Assembly (NCBI RefSeq): GCF_900111115.1
Contig: NZ_FOGD01000001.1
Span: 366,910 to 430,909 of the forward strand
DNA from: Giesbergeria anulus
GTDB lineage: Bacteria; Pseudomonadota; Gammaproteobacteria; Burkholderiales; Burkholderiaceae_C
DNA: 64,000 bases
Reading direction: 5' to 3'
The notes beneath the pieces were generated by a model, which did no database searches, was not told the origin of the DNA, and saw nothing but the letters and a program-made list of their open reading frames with translations. Below, in pieces: positions 31,539 through 40,065 of the stretch. Numbering within the stretch: the first letter of the stretch is position 1; each line of letters begins with the position of its first letter. Both the position numbers and the translations under genes were made by a program.

Positions 31539-33556
31539 AGGCTTGCTTCTGCTTCTTTCTCTGAAGAACGTGCCGCTCCTTGGAAGCGCACCGCCACTAT
31601 GGTGATGTCATCGGACTGTTCGGCCCCTGTAGCATGGGTACGCACATCGGCCATGATGTCCTGCACGATCTGCGCAGCAGTGCGCTGATGGCACTGGGAA
31701 AAAAGTTGGTGCAGGCGCTCATTGCCGTAAAGCTGATAGTCGGCATCCATCGCTTCATTAACGCCATCGGTATACAACAGCAAGCAATCGCCCGTGTGCA
31801 GCTGGGTTTGCATCAGGGTAAATTCAACATCATCGACCACCCCAGCCGCTGGGCCACTGATGCCCCGCAATATTTCCATCTGCCCCCCTTGGCGCAGCAC
31901 CAAGGGTGGGCTGTGCCCGGCATTAGCGAACAGGATATGGCCTGTGCGCACATCAAGCACCCCAATCACCAACGTGACAAAAATACAATTGGGATTATCA
32001 CGACTCAGATCAGCATTGACTCTGCGCAGCATCTGCGCTGGGTCTGACTCACGCTCAGAGGCCACCCGGATGAGCGCCATCGTAATAGCCATAAACAATG
32101 CCGCAGGCACGCCCTTGCCCGAGACATCGCCAATCGTAAAGCACAGGTGATGTTCGTCCAGAAAATAAAAGTTGTAAAGATCGCCACCAATCTCCTTGGC
32201 GGGCACCACCGTAGCAAACAGATCAATCTCAGCCCGCTCTGGAAAGGCAGAGAACATCTTGGGCAGCAGATCCATCTGGATATCGTGGGCCACATTGAGT
32301 TCGCTCTCGATGCGCTGGCGCTGTGAGATGGCCTGCATCAGCCCACGCACATTCTCATGCAGCTTGTTTTCCATAAAAACAAAGGCCCGCGCCAAGCGCC
32401 CAATCTCATCCTTGCGCTCCAGTGGCAGCAGGGCATGACCATCATTGCTCTGGTCAGCGGCAAAATCGGTGTTAGGCAGACCGATGGCATAGTCGGTCAG
32501 GCGGTTCAAGGGACGGGTAAGGTAATGCGCAAAAAGATAAGCCAACACCAATCCGATACTCAAGGCAGCCAGCAAGATGCCCCCCAGACGGGTCATCAAG
32601 TGATGAATAGGGCGCTGCATGGCCTCTACCGACACCAAGGAGGCAATGTACCAGTCAAACGGTTTGATATAAACGGCCCGCCCCTCCAGAGCCATGCTGT
32701 TGGGCAAACTCAAGCCAATAGCCAGTCCGGTGTTTACTTGGGCCAGCTTGCGCAACTCATCAATGGTTTCTACAGACACTTGAGAATACGGCTGATCTTT
32801 TGGAGGCACCACCATCGCGCCCCTACCATCAAAAATAAACACTACCCCACGCCCGTTAGTCAGAATATAGGGCAAATTGCTGATCAGCTCACTGCGCAAC
32901 TGGTCTAACTGGCGCGCTACTTGCGCCTCAACCCGCCCCACATCACCCACAATACCAATCAGCCACTTCCAACGGCGATGTTGCACAAAATGGGCAAATT
33001 TGGCTTGCGTGTTCCCATCTGCGCCCATCCAATGAAAAGACAAGAAAGTCTCACCAAACCGGTCACTTTCTTCCCAAGCCGCAGAAGCCACTTTGCGCCC
33101 TTTGATGTCGTGTAGCTCCTGCAAGGTGCCACCGATTTGGCTGGGTATGGGCGAGAGCAGCACGCGCTGTTGTGCATCGAGCACTAACAAAAAGTTGCTA
33201 TGACCTGGGAGAATTTCTGCCAGCCAACGCTGGGCCATCGCTTGTGCCGCCGACTCACTGACAGCGCCTTGGTCTACCAGTTCGACAAAATGGTCAAGCG
33301 TGGACTGGATCAATTGCGCAAACTCACGCGACTCTTGTTTGCGCGTTTGTATGGTCTCTACCTTGTTTTGCAGCAAGGTGTGATAGCGCCCCCGGATATT
33401 GTCCTCTACCAGTTTAAGCACGTTATGTACGGCACGCGCTTCTGCATCGGTAATTTCTTGCTCTAGGGCGTTTCGGGCAGCACTCATGGTGATGCCCGCA
33501 ATGATGCCCACGACAAGAATGAGTGCCAAGAAAATCCGGGTCTTGATGGAGTTCAT
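31535..33556 (-). CDS. Cache-HAMP-SpoIIE (PP2C-type) phosphatase
   Basis: A 673-residue membrane protein. Helix 1 is at about 5-25, then a double Cache-like periplasmic sensor to about 320, helix 2 (325-345), HAMP (about 346-395), a coiled coil, and a SpoIIE phosphatase domain (about 430-660). The metal-binding aspartates are present: Asp459 in GGDLYNF, Asp477 in GDVSGKG, Asp597 in YTDGVNEA, and Asp649/650 in QSDDITIV. Such proteins dephosphorylate a partner, often an anti-sigma-factor antagonist, but no STAS or anti-sigma gene is nearby. The ATG at 33556 overlaps the upstream GCS2 stop (ATGA), and its own stop overlaps the next ATG in the same way. Confidence 0.9.
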   Translation of the reverse strand: MNSIKTRIFLALILVVGIIAGITMSAARNALEQEITDAEARAVHNVLKLVEDNIRGRYHTLLQNKVETIQTRKQESREFAQLIQSTLDHFVELVDQGAVSESAAQAMAQRWLAEILPGHSNFLLVLDAQQRVLLSPIPSQIGGTLQELHDIKGRKVASAAWEESDRFGETFLSFHWMGADGNTQAKFAHFVQHRRWKWLIGIVGDVGRVEAQVARQLDQLRSELISNLPYILTNGRGVVFIFDGRGAMVVPPKDQPYSQVSVETIDELRKLAQVNTGLAIGLSLPNSMALEGRAVYIKPFDWYIASLVSVEAMQRPIHHLMTRLGGILLAALSIGLVLAYLFAHYLTRPLNRLTDYAIGLPNTDFAADQSNDGHALLPLERKDEIGRLARAFVFMENKLHENVRGLMQAISQRQRIESELNVAHDIQMDLLPKMFSAFPERAEIDLFATVVPAKEIGGDLYNFYFLDEHHLCFTIGDVSGKGVPAALFMAITMALIRVASERESDPAQMLRRVNADLSRDNPNCIFVTLVIGVLDVRTGHILFANAGHSPPLVLRQGGQMEILRGISGPAAGVVDDVEFTLMQTQLHTGDCLLLYTDGVNEAMDADYQLYGNERLHQLFSQCHQRTAAQIVQDIMADVRTHATGAEQSDDITIVAVRFQGAARSSEKEAEASL

Positions 33557-35073
33557 GGGCTGCTGAAAATGGGAGGGCAAGGCACCGCAAGCGCCTGCCG
33601 TGCCTGAATGAGAGCCTGCATTCTAGCGTTGGGGCTGCCCTGCAAGCTGGCATAAGTGGCCAACGCACGATCAGCGCCATTACAACCTTGGCGCAATACT
33701 TGTTCTGGATAGGCCAACATCCAAGTCTCGGTGCTGTCGAGCCCAGCACCAGCCAGCTCCAGCACGTCTTGGCAAAGCGCACGCACCGTCAAGGAACCCA
33801 CCTTGCCTTGCAAGCCTTCTTGCATGGCCGCCGCACGCAAGGCAGGCCATATGGCCCAAGGCCAGCGGGCCACCCACCGACTGGCCTGTTCCAGATTGCG
33901 CAGCAAACCACACTGCAAGGCACTGGGGGCAATCACCACCGAGGCCCCCAGCACATCACCGCCTTCCATAATGTCGCGATCTGGAAAGTTGGCCCCTGGT
34001 GCACGCCCTTCGATGTAACAATAGGCCAAATGGGCCTCCAGCAGGGCTTCAAATTGCTCTGGGCTTTGCCAAGCAGCCCAAAAGCTCTCCAACGAAGGTG
34101 TTTGGTGCAAACCATATCGGATGCGCGCATCCAAAAAATGGGCAAACTGCTGAAACACCAGATGATCCACCGAGGGGTACACCGTAGTGGCGTTATTGTG
34201 TTGTAGGTGCAGTGCTGACCACAACGGCTGGCGCAAATAATCGAGTAAAGCCGGATCACCCACCACGCGGGCCATGTTAGGCGCACCCTTATAATCGCTA
34301 CTGGTGCCATAGGGCACTGGCTGCATACGACTATCTCTACCAAACATCCACTCGAAATAATCGCGCAGATGGGCAAAAGGCCGGGTGGGGAGGCGATGGA
34401 GCCGATCATCAGCGGCAAAACGCGCAGTACTGAACATACGCGGCCACAATGTCAGGCGGTTTTCCTTGTATGCTGTGATCTGGCCGTTTTCAAACGGGCT
34501 GTTGGCAAACAAGGCAATAAAGGCTGGGCTGGCGGCCAATATGACATTAAGGGCCTGTACAGCCTTGGACAGCGGCACCCCAGTAGTGGGGCCGTTTTGC
34601 GCTTTGGCATCAATACCAGCGCTATGGCTCCAGCCACGCTCACGCACCCAGTAATCGTAAATGGCCTTGGGGGCGCGGATGCGTTGGTAGGCCTGCTCAT
34701 CAATCGCCATGGCGGGGTGCTGCGAAAAATTGAGCAGCACAGCATCCTCTTGGGCCAAGGTGGCCAGTACATCGGCCACTTCGTCTCGAATCCAGCCATG
34801 CAGGGTATTTAAACCGCCGGGCTGCTCGACCGTACCCAAAGGCCCCAAGGCACTTTCTAGGTTGTTAAAACCATTGTCCACCGAGCTGTAGCCACGCTGA
34901 CCAGCCACTCCCACAGGCTGGCCGTTGTGGGCCAACTCTAAGCTGGCCGACTCTCCCCGCGCCTGTCTACGGATATACAAGTGAGGAAAAAACTGTTCAA
35001 CAGCATACGAAGCACCATCGCTGCGCCGAGCCACCACCATCTCCAGCTCGACTCCCAATGATGGCGATAGCAT
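33553..35073 (-). CDS. GCS2-type glutamate-cysteine ligase-like protein
   Basis: About 506 residues from the ATG at 35073, placed just before the family's N-terminal PSLGVELEM motif; a GTG 28 codons upstream is also in frame. The GxExE glutamates (Glu9, Glu11), SVDNGFNNLESALGPL, LNFSQHPA and the FANSPFENG...ENRLTLWPRM segment match the GCS2 carboxylate-amine ligase family, ATP-dependent enzymes joining an amino acid or amine to a glutamate carboxyl. The substrate cannot be read, and the enzyme may not be the housekeeping GshA. It leads a four-gene operon with the SpoIIE phosphatase (ATGA overlap), the orphan binding protein and the Cache-MFS fusion. Confidence 0.75.
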   Translation of the reverse strand: MLSPSLGVELEMVVARRSDGASYAVEQFFPHLYIRRQARGESASLELAHNGQPVGVAGQRGYSSVDNGFNNLESALGPLGTVEQPGGLNTLHGWIRDEVADVLATLAQEDAVLLNFSQHPAMAIDEQAYQRIRAPKAIYDYWVRERGWSHSAGIDAKAQNGPTTGVPLSKAVQALNVILAASPAFIALFANSPFENGQITAYKENRLTLWPRMFSTARFAADDRLHRLPTRPFAHLRDYFEWMFGRDSRMQPVPYGTSSDYKGAPNMARVVGDPALLDYLRQPLWSALHLQHNNATTVYPSVDHLVFQQFAHFLDARIRYGLHQTPSLESFWAAWQSPEQFEALLEAHLAYCYIEGRAPGANFPDRDIMEGGDVLGASVVIAPSALQCGLLRNLEQASRWVARWPWAIWPALRAAAMQEGLQGKVGSLTVRALCQDVLELAGAGLDSTETWMLAYPEQVLRQGCNGADRALATYASLQGSPNARMQALIQARQALAVPCPPIFSSP

Positions 35074-35236
35074 GGGCGCTGACAGGTGATGGGTATGAAT
35101 TTCTGACCTCCGGGTGATGAAAACGGCAGACAGGAAGATGTGCCCTATCTTAGACACTCCACTTCTGACAAGGCAAGCCCAAAAGTGGCAGCTCCAGTAT
35201 GCCCGCCTTCCAAGGACAAAAAACCAGCTCGATCAC

Positions 35237-36031
35237 TTAACCCAACAACAAGGCATCATCGGCCAGCTTTTCGCCGCGCACTTTTTCAAACATCTGTAGC
35301 AAATCGGGCACATCCAAACGCTGGCGCTGCTCGCCCGACACATCCAATACCACTTGGCCTTGGTGCAGCATCACGGTACGCTGGCCGACATCCAGCGCCT
35401 GGCGCATACTGTGAGTGACCATCATGGTGGTGAGTTGGTTTTCGGCCACGATACGCGCTGTCAGTTGCAGCACAAAATCGGCGGTGCGCGGGTCTAGTGC
35501 GGCGGTGTGCTCATCGAGCAGCAGAATGCGCGATGGCTGCAAGGCCGCCATCAACAAACTCACAGCTTGGCGTTGCCCGCCTGAGAGCAAGCCAATGCGG
35601 TCGGTCAGGCGGTTTTCCAGCCCCAAGCCCAAGGTGGCCAAACGGGCGCGGAAGGTCTCGCGCTGGTGGGCCTTAACGGCACTGCGCAAGCCACGGATGG
35701 TGCCGCGCTCTTGCGCCAGCGCCATGTTTTCTTCAATGGTCAGGTCTTCACAGGTACCGGCCATCGGGTCTTGAAATACCCGTGCCACCCGCAAAGCTCG
35801 TGCCCACACTGGCTGGCGCGTGACATCGCTACCATCAATGCTGATGGTGCCGCTATCGACCCACTGGTCACCAGAAATAGCATTGAGAAAGGTGGATTTA
35901 CCAGCACCGTTGGAGCCGATGACAGTGACAAACTGCCCAGCCGGAATGCTCAGGGACATACCGCGCAAAGCGCGGGTTTCGATGGGTGTGCCGGGATTGA
36001 AAGTGAGTTGGAGGTTTTTGGCGCTCAACAT
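35237..36031 (-). CDS. ABC transporter ATP-binding protein (ABC_sub_bind-type importer)
   Basis: A 264-residue ABC ATPase with Walker A GSNGAGKST, signature LLSGGQRQAVSLLMA, Walker B ILLLDEHTAALD and the switch histidine TMMVTHS. The DEHTAALD Walker B is characteristic of the ATPase in TrpXYZ-like importers. It follows the permease gene by 21 bases. Reported substrates in this family include tryptophan or tyrosine; here the substrate is unproven. Confidence 0.9.
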   Translation of the reverse strand: MLSAKNLQLTFNPGTPIETRALRGMSLSIPAGQFVTVIGSNGAGKSTFLNAISGDQWVDSGTISIDGSDVTRQPVWARALRVARVFQDPMAGTCEDLTIEENMALAQERGTIRGLRSAVKAHQRETFRARLATLGLGLENRLTDRIGLLSGGQRQAVSLLMAALQPSRILLLDEHTAALDPRTADFVLQLTARIVAENQLTTMMVTHSMRQALDVGQRTVMLHQGQVVLDVSGEQRQRLDVPDLLQMFEKVRGEKLADDALLLG

Positions 36032-36052
36032 AGCAAGGTTCTCCGGTACGCT

Positions 36053-36943
36053 TTATTGGGGGCGGCGTGCCGCTAGTTTGCGTTTAAGCTGGGGAATGAC
36101 CAGCGCCACCGTCACCAACAAGGCGGTGACCAAATTCAGGTCTTGCGCCTTGAGGCCGATGAAATCGCTGTTGAGGGCCAGCGCAATAAAAAAGCGATAG
36201 ACAATCGCGCCAATCACCACGGCCAATGTGGCCAACACCAGCTTGCGCGATGGCAAGATACTCTCGCCCACAATCACGGCTGCCAAGCCAATGACAATGG
36301 TGCCAATGCCCATAGAAATATCCGCGCCGCCTTGGGTCTGGGCAAACAGAGCACCCGCCAATCCCACCAAGCCATTGGATACTGCCATCCCTAACAGCAC
36401 CATTGCACCAGTATTGATGCCTTGGGCGCGAGCCATGCGCGCGTTCGAGCCGGTGGCCCGAATAGCCAAGCCGCGCTCAGTGGCAAAAAACCAATCCATC
36501 GCCAGCTTGGTAGCCAGCACGATCACCGCCAAAATCAAGGGTCGGGCCACATAATCACTCATACCCTCTGGTTGCAACAAGGTCAGCAACGTGGGGTCGT
36601 TGATAAGGGGCACATTGGGGCCACCCATGATGCGCAAATTGATCGAGTACAGCGCAATCATCATCAAAATGCTGGCCAGCAAATCCATGATTTTGAGCTT
36701 GACGTTAAGCCAACCCGTAATCAGTCCGGCCAGCGCACCGGCAGCCATTGCCGCCAAGGTAGCCACATAGGGATTGGTACCTGACGAAATCAATATAGCG
36801 CAGACGGCACCACCGAGCGGAAAACTGCCATCGACCGTCAGGTCTGGAAAGCGCAGCAAGCGGAACGAGATAAACACGCCCAGCGCCACAAGGCTAAAGA
36901 TGAGGCCGATTTCAACGGCACCCAACAGGGAAAAAAGGGACAT
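36053..36943 (-). CDS. ABC transporter permease (branched-chain/TrpY-like)
   Basis: A 296-residue permease with about eight helices, starting MSLFSLLGAVEIGLIFSLVALGVFISFR and including LRFPDLTVDGSFPLGGAV, the hallmark of permeases paired with ABC_sub_bind proteins. I chose the ATG at 36943; the longer frame upstream reads through the intercistronic hairpin and has no family resemblance. It lies 21 bases upstream of the ATPase gene. Confidence 0.9.
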   Translation of the reverse strand: MSLFSLLGAVEIGLIFSLVALGVFISFRLLRFPDLTVDGSFPLGGAVCAILISSGTNPYVATLAAMAAGALAGLITGWLNVKLKIMDLLASILMMIALYSINLRIMGGPNVPLINDPTLLTLLQPEGMSDYVARPLILAVIVLATKLAMDWFFATERGLAIRATGSNARMARAQGINTGAMVLLGMAVSNGLVGLAGALFAQTQGGADISMGIGTIVIGLAAVIVGESILPSRKLVLATLAVVIGAIVYRFFIALALNSDFIGLKAQDLNLVTALLVTVALVIPQLKRKLAARRPQ

Positions 36944-36960
36944 GGTGCAACGGCAAGGAA

Positions 36961-37001
36961 GCAAAAAATAAAGCAGGAGCCAGACATTGCATGACTCCTG
37001 C
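36961..37001 (-). terminator. intercistronic terminator/attenuator
   Basis: A GCAGGAG/CTCCTGC stem (37001-36995 with 36979-36973 on the minus strand), a 15-base loop, then TTTATTTTTT. It lies between the binding-protein gene and the permease gene, a common way to make more binding protein than membrane parts. Confidence 0.7.
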
Positions 37002-37049
37002 ACAGCAGAAGGGGCAACCAGTACGGCACCCCGACAAAACAACGCTACT

Positions 37050-38015
37050 TTACTTCACGACTTGGGCAGCAGACTTGATGAGGGCCTCTGACAACTTGAC
37101 GCCCTGTTTTTCTGCCGCGCCGGGATTGACAAACAATTCCATTTTTGTACTTACTTCGGGCTTGATGTCACCGGGCTTCTCACCCTTGAGGATACGAACC
37201 ACCATGCGGCCTGTTTGTTCGCCCAAATCGCGGTAGTTGATGCCAAAGGCCGCCACGGCACCACGCTTGACGCTGTCGGTATCGGCAGCCACCAAGGGCA
37301 ATTTGGCTTCTTGACCCACCTTGACCAAAGCCTCGTAGGCCGAGACCACATTGTTGTCGGTGCTGGTGTAAATCACATCCACCTTGCCGATCAGGCTGCG
37401 CGCAGCGCTGCCCACGTCCACCGAGCGCGGCGCAGCCGCCTCGACCAAGGTCATGCCCAGCTTGGGCAGCAGTGCCTGCAACTGCTTAACCACCACCACC
37501 GAGTTAGCCTCGCCGGGGTTGTAAACCATACCGACGCGCTTGGCACCGGGCACCACTTGTTTGACCAAGTCCATTTGTTTGTCCAGCGCCAGCAGGTCTG
37601 ACACCCCGGTCACATTGGTTTTGGATGGCTCCCAACTGGCCAGCAGCTTGGCAGCCACCGGGTCGGTCACGGCAGAAAACACCACCGGCACCGTTTTGCT
37701 AGAAGCCACCACGGCTTGGGCCGAGGGGGTGGCAATGGCCACGATGGCATCAGGCTGGTCGCCAATAAACTTGCGTGCAATTTGTGCTGCCGTGCCCGTG
37801 TTGCCTTGGGCGCTCTGGTATTGCCACTTCAGGTTTTTACCCGATTCAAAGCCTGCCTCTTTCAGCGCTGCCTGCACACCGTCGCGCACTGCGTCCAGCG
37901 CCGGATGCTCCACAATGGCAGTAACAGCCACCGATTTTTGTTGGGCGCTGGCCGGAGCCACTGCCGCTACCGCCAAAGCAATAGCACCGAAAGCCATCCA
38001 AGGCAATTTTTTCAT
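37050..38015 (-). CDS. ABC transporter substrate-binding protein (ABC_sub_bind family)
   Basis: About 321 residues from the ATG at 38015, which starts a clear signal peptide (MKKLPWMAFGAIALAVAAVAPASA before QQKSV). The mature part has the family's VTAIVEHPALDAVRDG start, then IARKFIGDQPDAIVAIATPSAQA, VPVVFSAVTDPVAAKL and RVGMVYNPGEANS. It is the first gene of a complete importer with the permease and ATPase genes downstream. It belongs to the same general family as the orphan binding protein at 30375. Confidence 0.92.
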   Translation of the reverse strand: MKKLPWMAFGAIALAVAAVAPASAQQKSVAVTAIVEHPALDAVRDGVQAALKEAGFESGKNLKWQYQSAQGNTGTAAQIARKFIGDQPDAIVAIATPSAQAVVASSKTVPVVFSAVTDPVAAKLLASWEPSKTNVTGVSDLLALDKQMDLVKQVVPGAKRVGMVYNPGEANSVVVVKQLQALLPKLGMTLVEAAAPRSVDVGSAARSLIGKVDVIYTSTDNNVVSAYEALVKVGQEAKLPLVAADTDSVKRGAVAAFGINYRDLGEQTGRMVVRILKGEKPGDIKPEVSTKMELFVNPGAAEKQGVKLSEALIKSAAQVVK

Positions 38016-38033
38016 CACGCAACATCTCCAAGG

Positions 38034-38058
38034 TAAAAATGGCCTGCACAACAGGCCA
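38034..38058 (-). terminator. terminator of the ETF-QO gene
   Basis: GGCCTG (38041-38046) pairs with CAGGCC (38052-38057) around a 5-base loop. On the minus strand this is followed by ATTTTTACC. It lies between the ETF-QO stop and the start of the ABC importer operon. Confidence 0.7.
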
Positions 38059-38077
38059 ACAAAGCGCAAGGCACGGT

Positions 38078-39784
38078 TTACATGCCAGAGTAGTTGGGGC
38101 CGCCACCGCCTTCGGGCGTCACCCAGACGATATTTTGCGTCGGATCTTTGATGTCGCAGGTCTTGCAATGCACACAATTTTGCGCGTTGATTTGCAAGCG
38201 CTGGGCACTGCTGCCTTTGGCCTCATCGGGCACAAACTCGTACACCCCTGCCGGGCAATAGCGCGTCTCTGGGCCAGCGAATTTTGCCAGATTGATATTC
38301 ACGGGCACGCTGGCATCTTTCAATGTCAGGTGGGCAGGCTGGTTTTCGGCATGGTTGGTGTTGCTGATGAACACGCTAGACAGGCGGTCAAAGGTGAGCT
38401 TGCCATCGGGCTTGGGGTAGTCGATGGGGGTGCATTCTGACGCTGGCTTGAGGTAGGCGTGGTCGGGTTTGTCGCGGTGCAGCGTCCAAGGGATATTGCC
38501 CTTGAGCACAAACTGCTCTAGCCCGTTCATCACGGTGCCGACGGTCAAGCCCTTCTTAAACCACGCCTTAAAGTTACGCGCCTTGTTCAACTCGGTGTGC
38601 AGCCAGCTATTTTCAAAAGCACGCGGGTAGGCACTCAACTCATCGTGCTGGCGGCCTGCCACCAAGGCATCGTAGGCGGCTTCGGCGGCCAACATGCCGG
38701 TCTTGATGGCGGCATGGCTGCCCTTGATACGGCTGACATTCAAGTAACCAGCATCACACCCCACCAAGGCCCCACCGGGAAACACGGTTTTAGGCAATGA
38801 GAGCAAACCACCGGCGGTAATGGCGCGCGCGCCATAGCTGATGCGCTTGGCCGGTTTGATGCCTTGTTCGGCGTTGCCTTCAAGGTAGTAGCGGATGTTG
38901 GCGTGCGTCTTCCAGCGTTGGAATTCTTCAAACGGGCTCAGGTACGGGTTGCTGTAGTCCAGCCCGGTGATAAAGCCCAGTGTGACCTTGTTGTCTTCCA
39001 TGTGGTACAGGAACGAGCCGCCGTAGGTGTTGCTGTCCATCGGCCAACCTGCGGTGTGCATCACAAAGCCGGGCTGGTGGCGTTTGGGGTCAATTTCCCA
39101 TAATTCTTTGATACCGATACCGTAGGTTTGTGGATCGCGGCCTGCGTCCAGATGGAACTTGGCGATGAGCTGTTTGCCCAAATGGCCGCGTGCGCCCTCA
39201 GCAAACAGGGTGTACTTGGCGTGCAGTTCCATACCGAGCTGAAAATCGCCAGTAGGCTCACCTTCTTTGCTGATGCCCATGTTGCCGGTAGCCACACCCT
39301 TGACCGAACCATCATCGTTGTACAACACTTCAGCAGCGGCAAAACCGGGGAAGATTTCTACGCCCAAATTTTCGGCCTGCTGGCCTAGCCAGCGCGTCAC
39401 GTTGCCCAAACTGACAATGTAATTGCCGTGGTTTTGAAAGCATTGCGGCAGCAAAAAATCGGGGGTACGAATGGCCGATTTTTCGCCCAAAAAGATCATC
39501 GCGTCTTCGGTCACGGGCTGGTTCAGTGGCGCGCCCAGTTCTTTCCAATTGGGGAGCAACTCCGTCAGGGCCTTGGGGTCCATGATGGCCCCCGATAGGA
39601 TATGCGCGCCCGGCTCCGAGCCTTTCTCTAGCACCACCACAGAGACGTCTTGGCCTTTCTCTGCCGCCAATTGCTTGAGGCGAATGGCAGCAGATAGGCC
39701 CGCAGGCCCGCCCCCCACCACGACCACGTCGTATTCCATCGCCTCGCGGGGGCCGTACTCGGCCAAGATTGCTGCATTATTCAT
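38078..39784 (-). CDS. electron transfer flavoprotein-ubiquinone oxidoreductase
   Basis: A 568-residue inner-membrane-associated FAD/4Fe-4S enzyme that passes electrons from ETF, reduced by acyl-CoA and other dehydrogenases, to ubiquinone. The FAD-binding GGGPAG lies at residues 24-29. The C-terminal cluster ligands are in CPAGVYEF and NCVHCKTC, ahead of the conserved QNIVWVTPEGGGGPNYSGM end. Length is normal. It stands alone on the minus strand and is divergent from the TSUP gene over about 280 bases. Confidence 0.96.
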   Translation of the reverse strand: MNNAAILAEYGPREAMEYDVVVVGGGPAGLSAAIRLKQLAAEKGQDVSVVVLEKGSEPGAHILSGAIMDPKALTELLPNWKELGAPLNQPVTEDAMIFLGEKSAIRTPDFLLPQCFQNHGNYIVSLGNVTRWLGQQAENLGVEIFPGFAAAEVLYNDDGSVKGVATGNMGISKEGEPTGDFQLGMELHAKYTLFAEGARGHLGKQLIAKFHLDAGRDPQTYGIGIKELWEIDPKRHQPGFVMHTAGWPMDSNTYGGSFLYHMEDNKVTLGFITGLDYSNPYLSPFEEFQRWKTHANIRYYLEGNAEQGIKPAKRISYGARAITAGGLLSLPKTVFPGGALVGCDAGYLNVSRIKGSHAAIKTGMLAAEAAYDALVAGRQHDELSAYPRAFENSWLHTELNKARNFKAWFKKGLTVGTVMNGLEQFVLKGNIPWTLHRDKPDHAYLKPASECTPIDYPKPDGKLTFDRLSSVFISNTNHAENQPAHLTLKDASVPVNINLAKFAGPETRYCPAGVYEFVPDEAKGSSAQRLQINAQNCVHCKTCDIKDPTQNIVWVTPEGGGGPNYSGM

Positions 39785-40065
39785 CGGGAAATCTCGCTTA
39801 ATAGTGGGATAGCAAAAACAGAATTTGAACAGACCTGACGCTTGGCTGACGATTGACGTACACGTAAGGTTAAGCCAGAGATTTTATGCCGCACTGTGCT
39901 GCTACCTGGCTTGACGTCGGTTTCTTTTTTTGGGGGCTGGTCGGACTCTGGCTCCTATGGCACTGACACTAAAACATTTCACCGCTCTTTATATGCATTT
40001 TTTTACATATAAGAAGCACAAAACAATCGTTTGCTTTTATATGAAGGGCCGCTACATTCGCCGCC
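39785..40065. promoter_or_regulatory. divergent intergenic region with TTATATG half-sites
   Basis: This 281-base gap separates ETF-QO (minus) from the TSUP-cys operon (plus). It holds three TTATATG copies: 39989-39995 and its inverse at 40006-40012, making a 24-base palindrome-like element around a T-run, and a third direct copy at 40037-40043, 23 bases before the TSUP start. An AT-rich paired site in front of a sulfate assimilation operon could be a LysR-type (CysB-like) operator; that assignment is inference. Confidence 0.4.

Noticed and set aside
36944-37042. Longer N-terminus for the ABC permease
   Set aside because: The extra residues are translated from the hairpin region between binding protein and permease genes and resemble nothing in the family.
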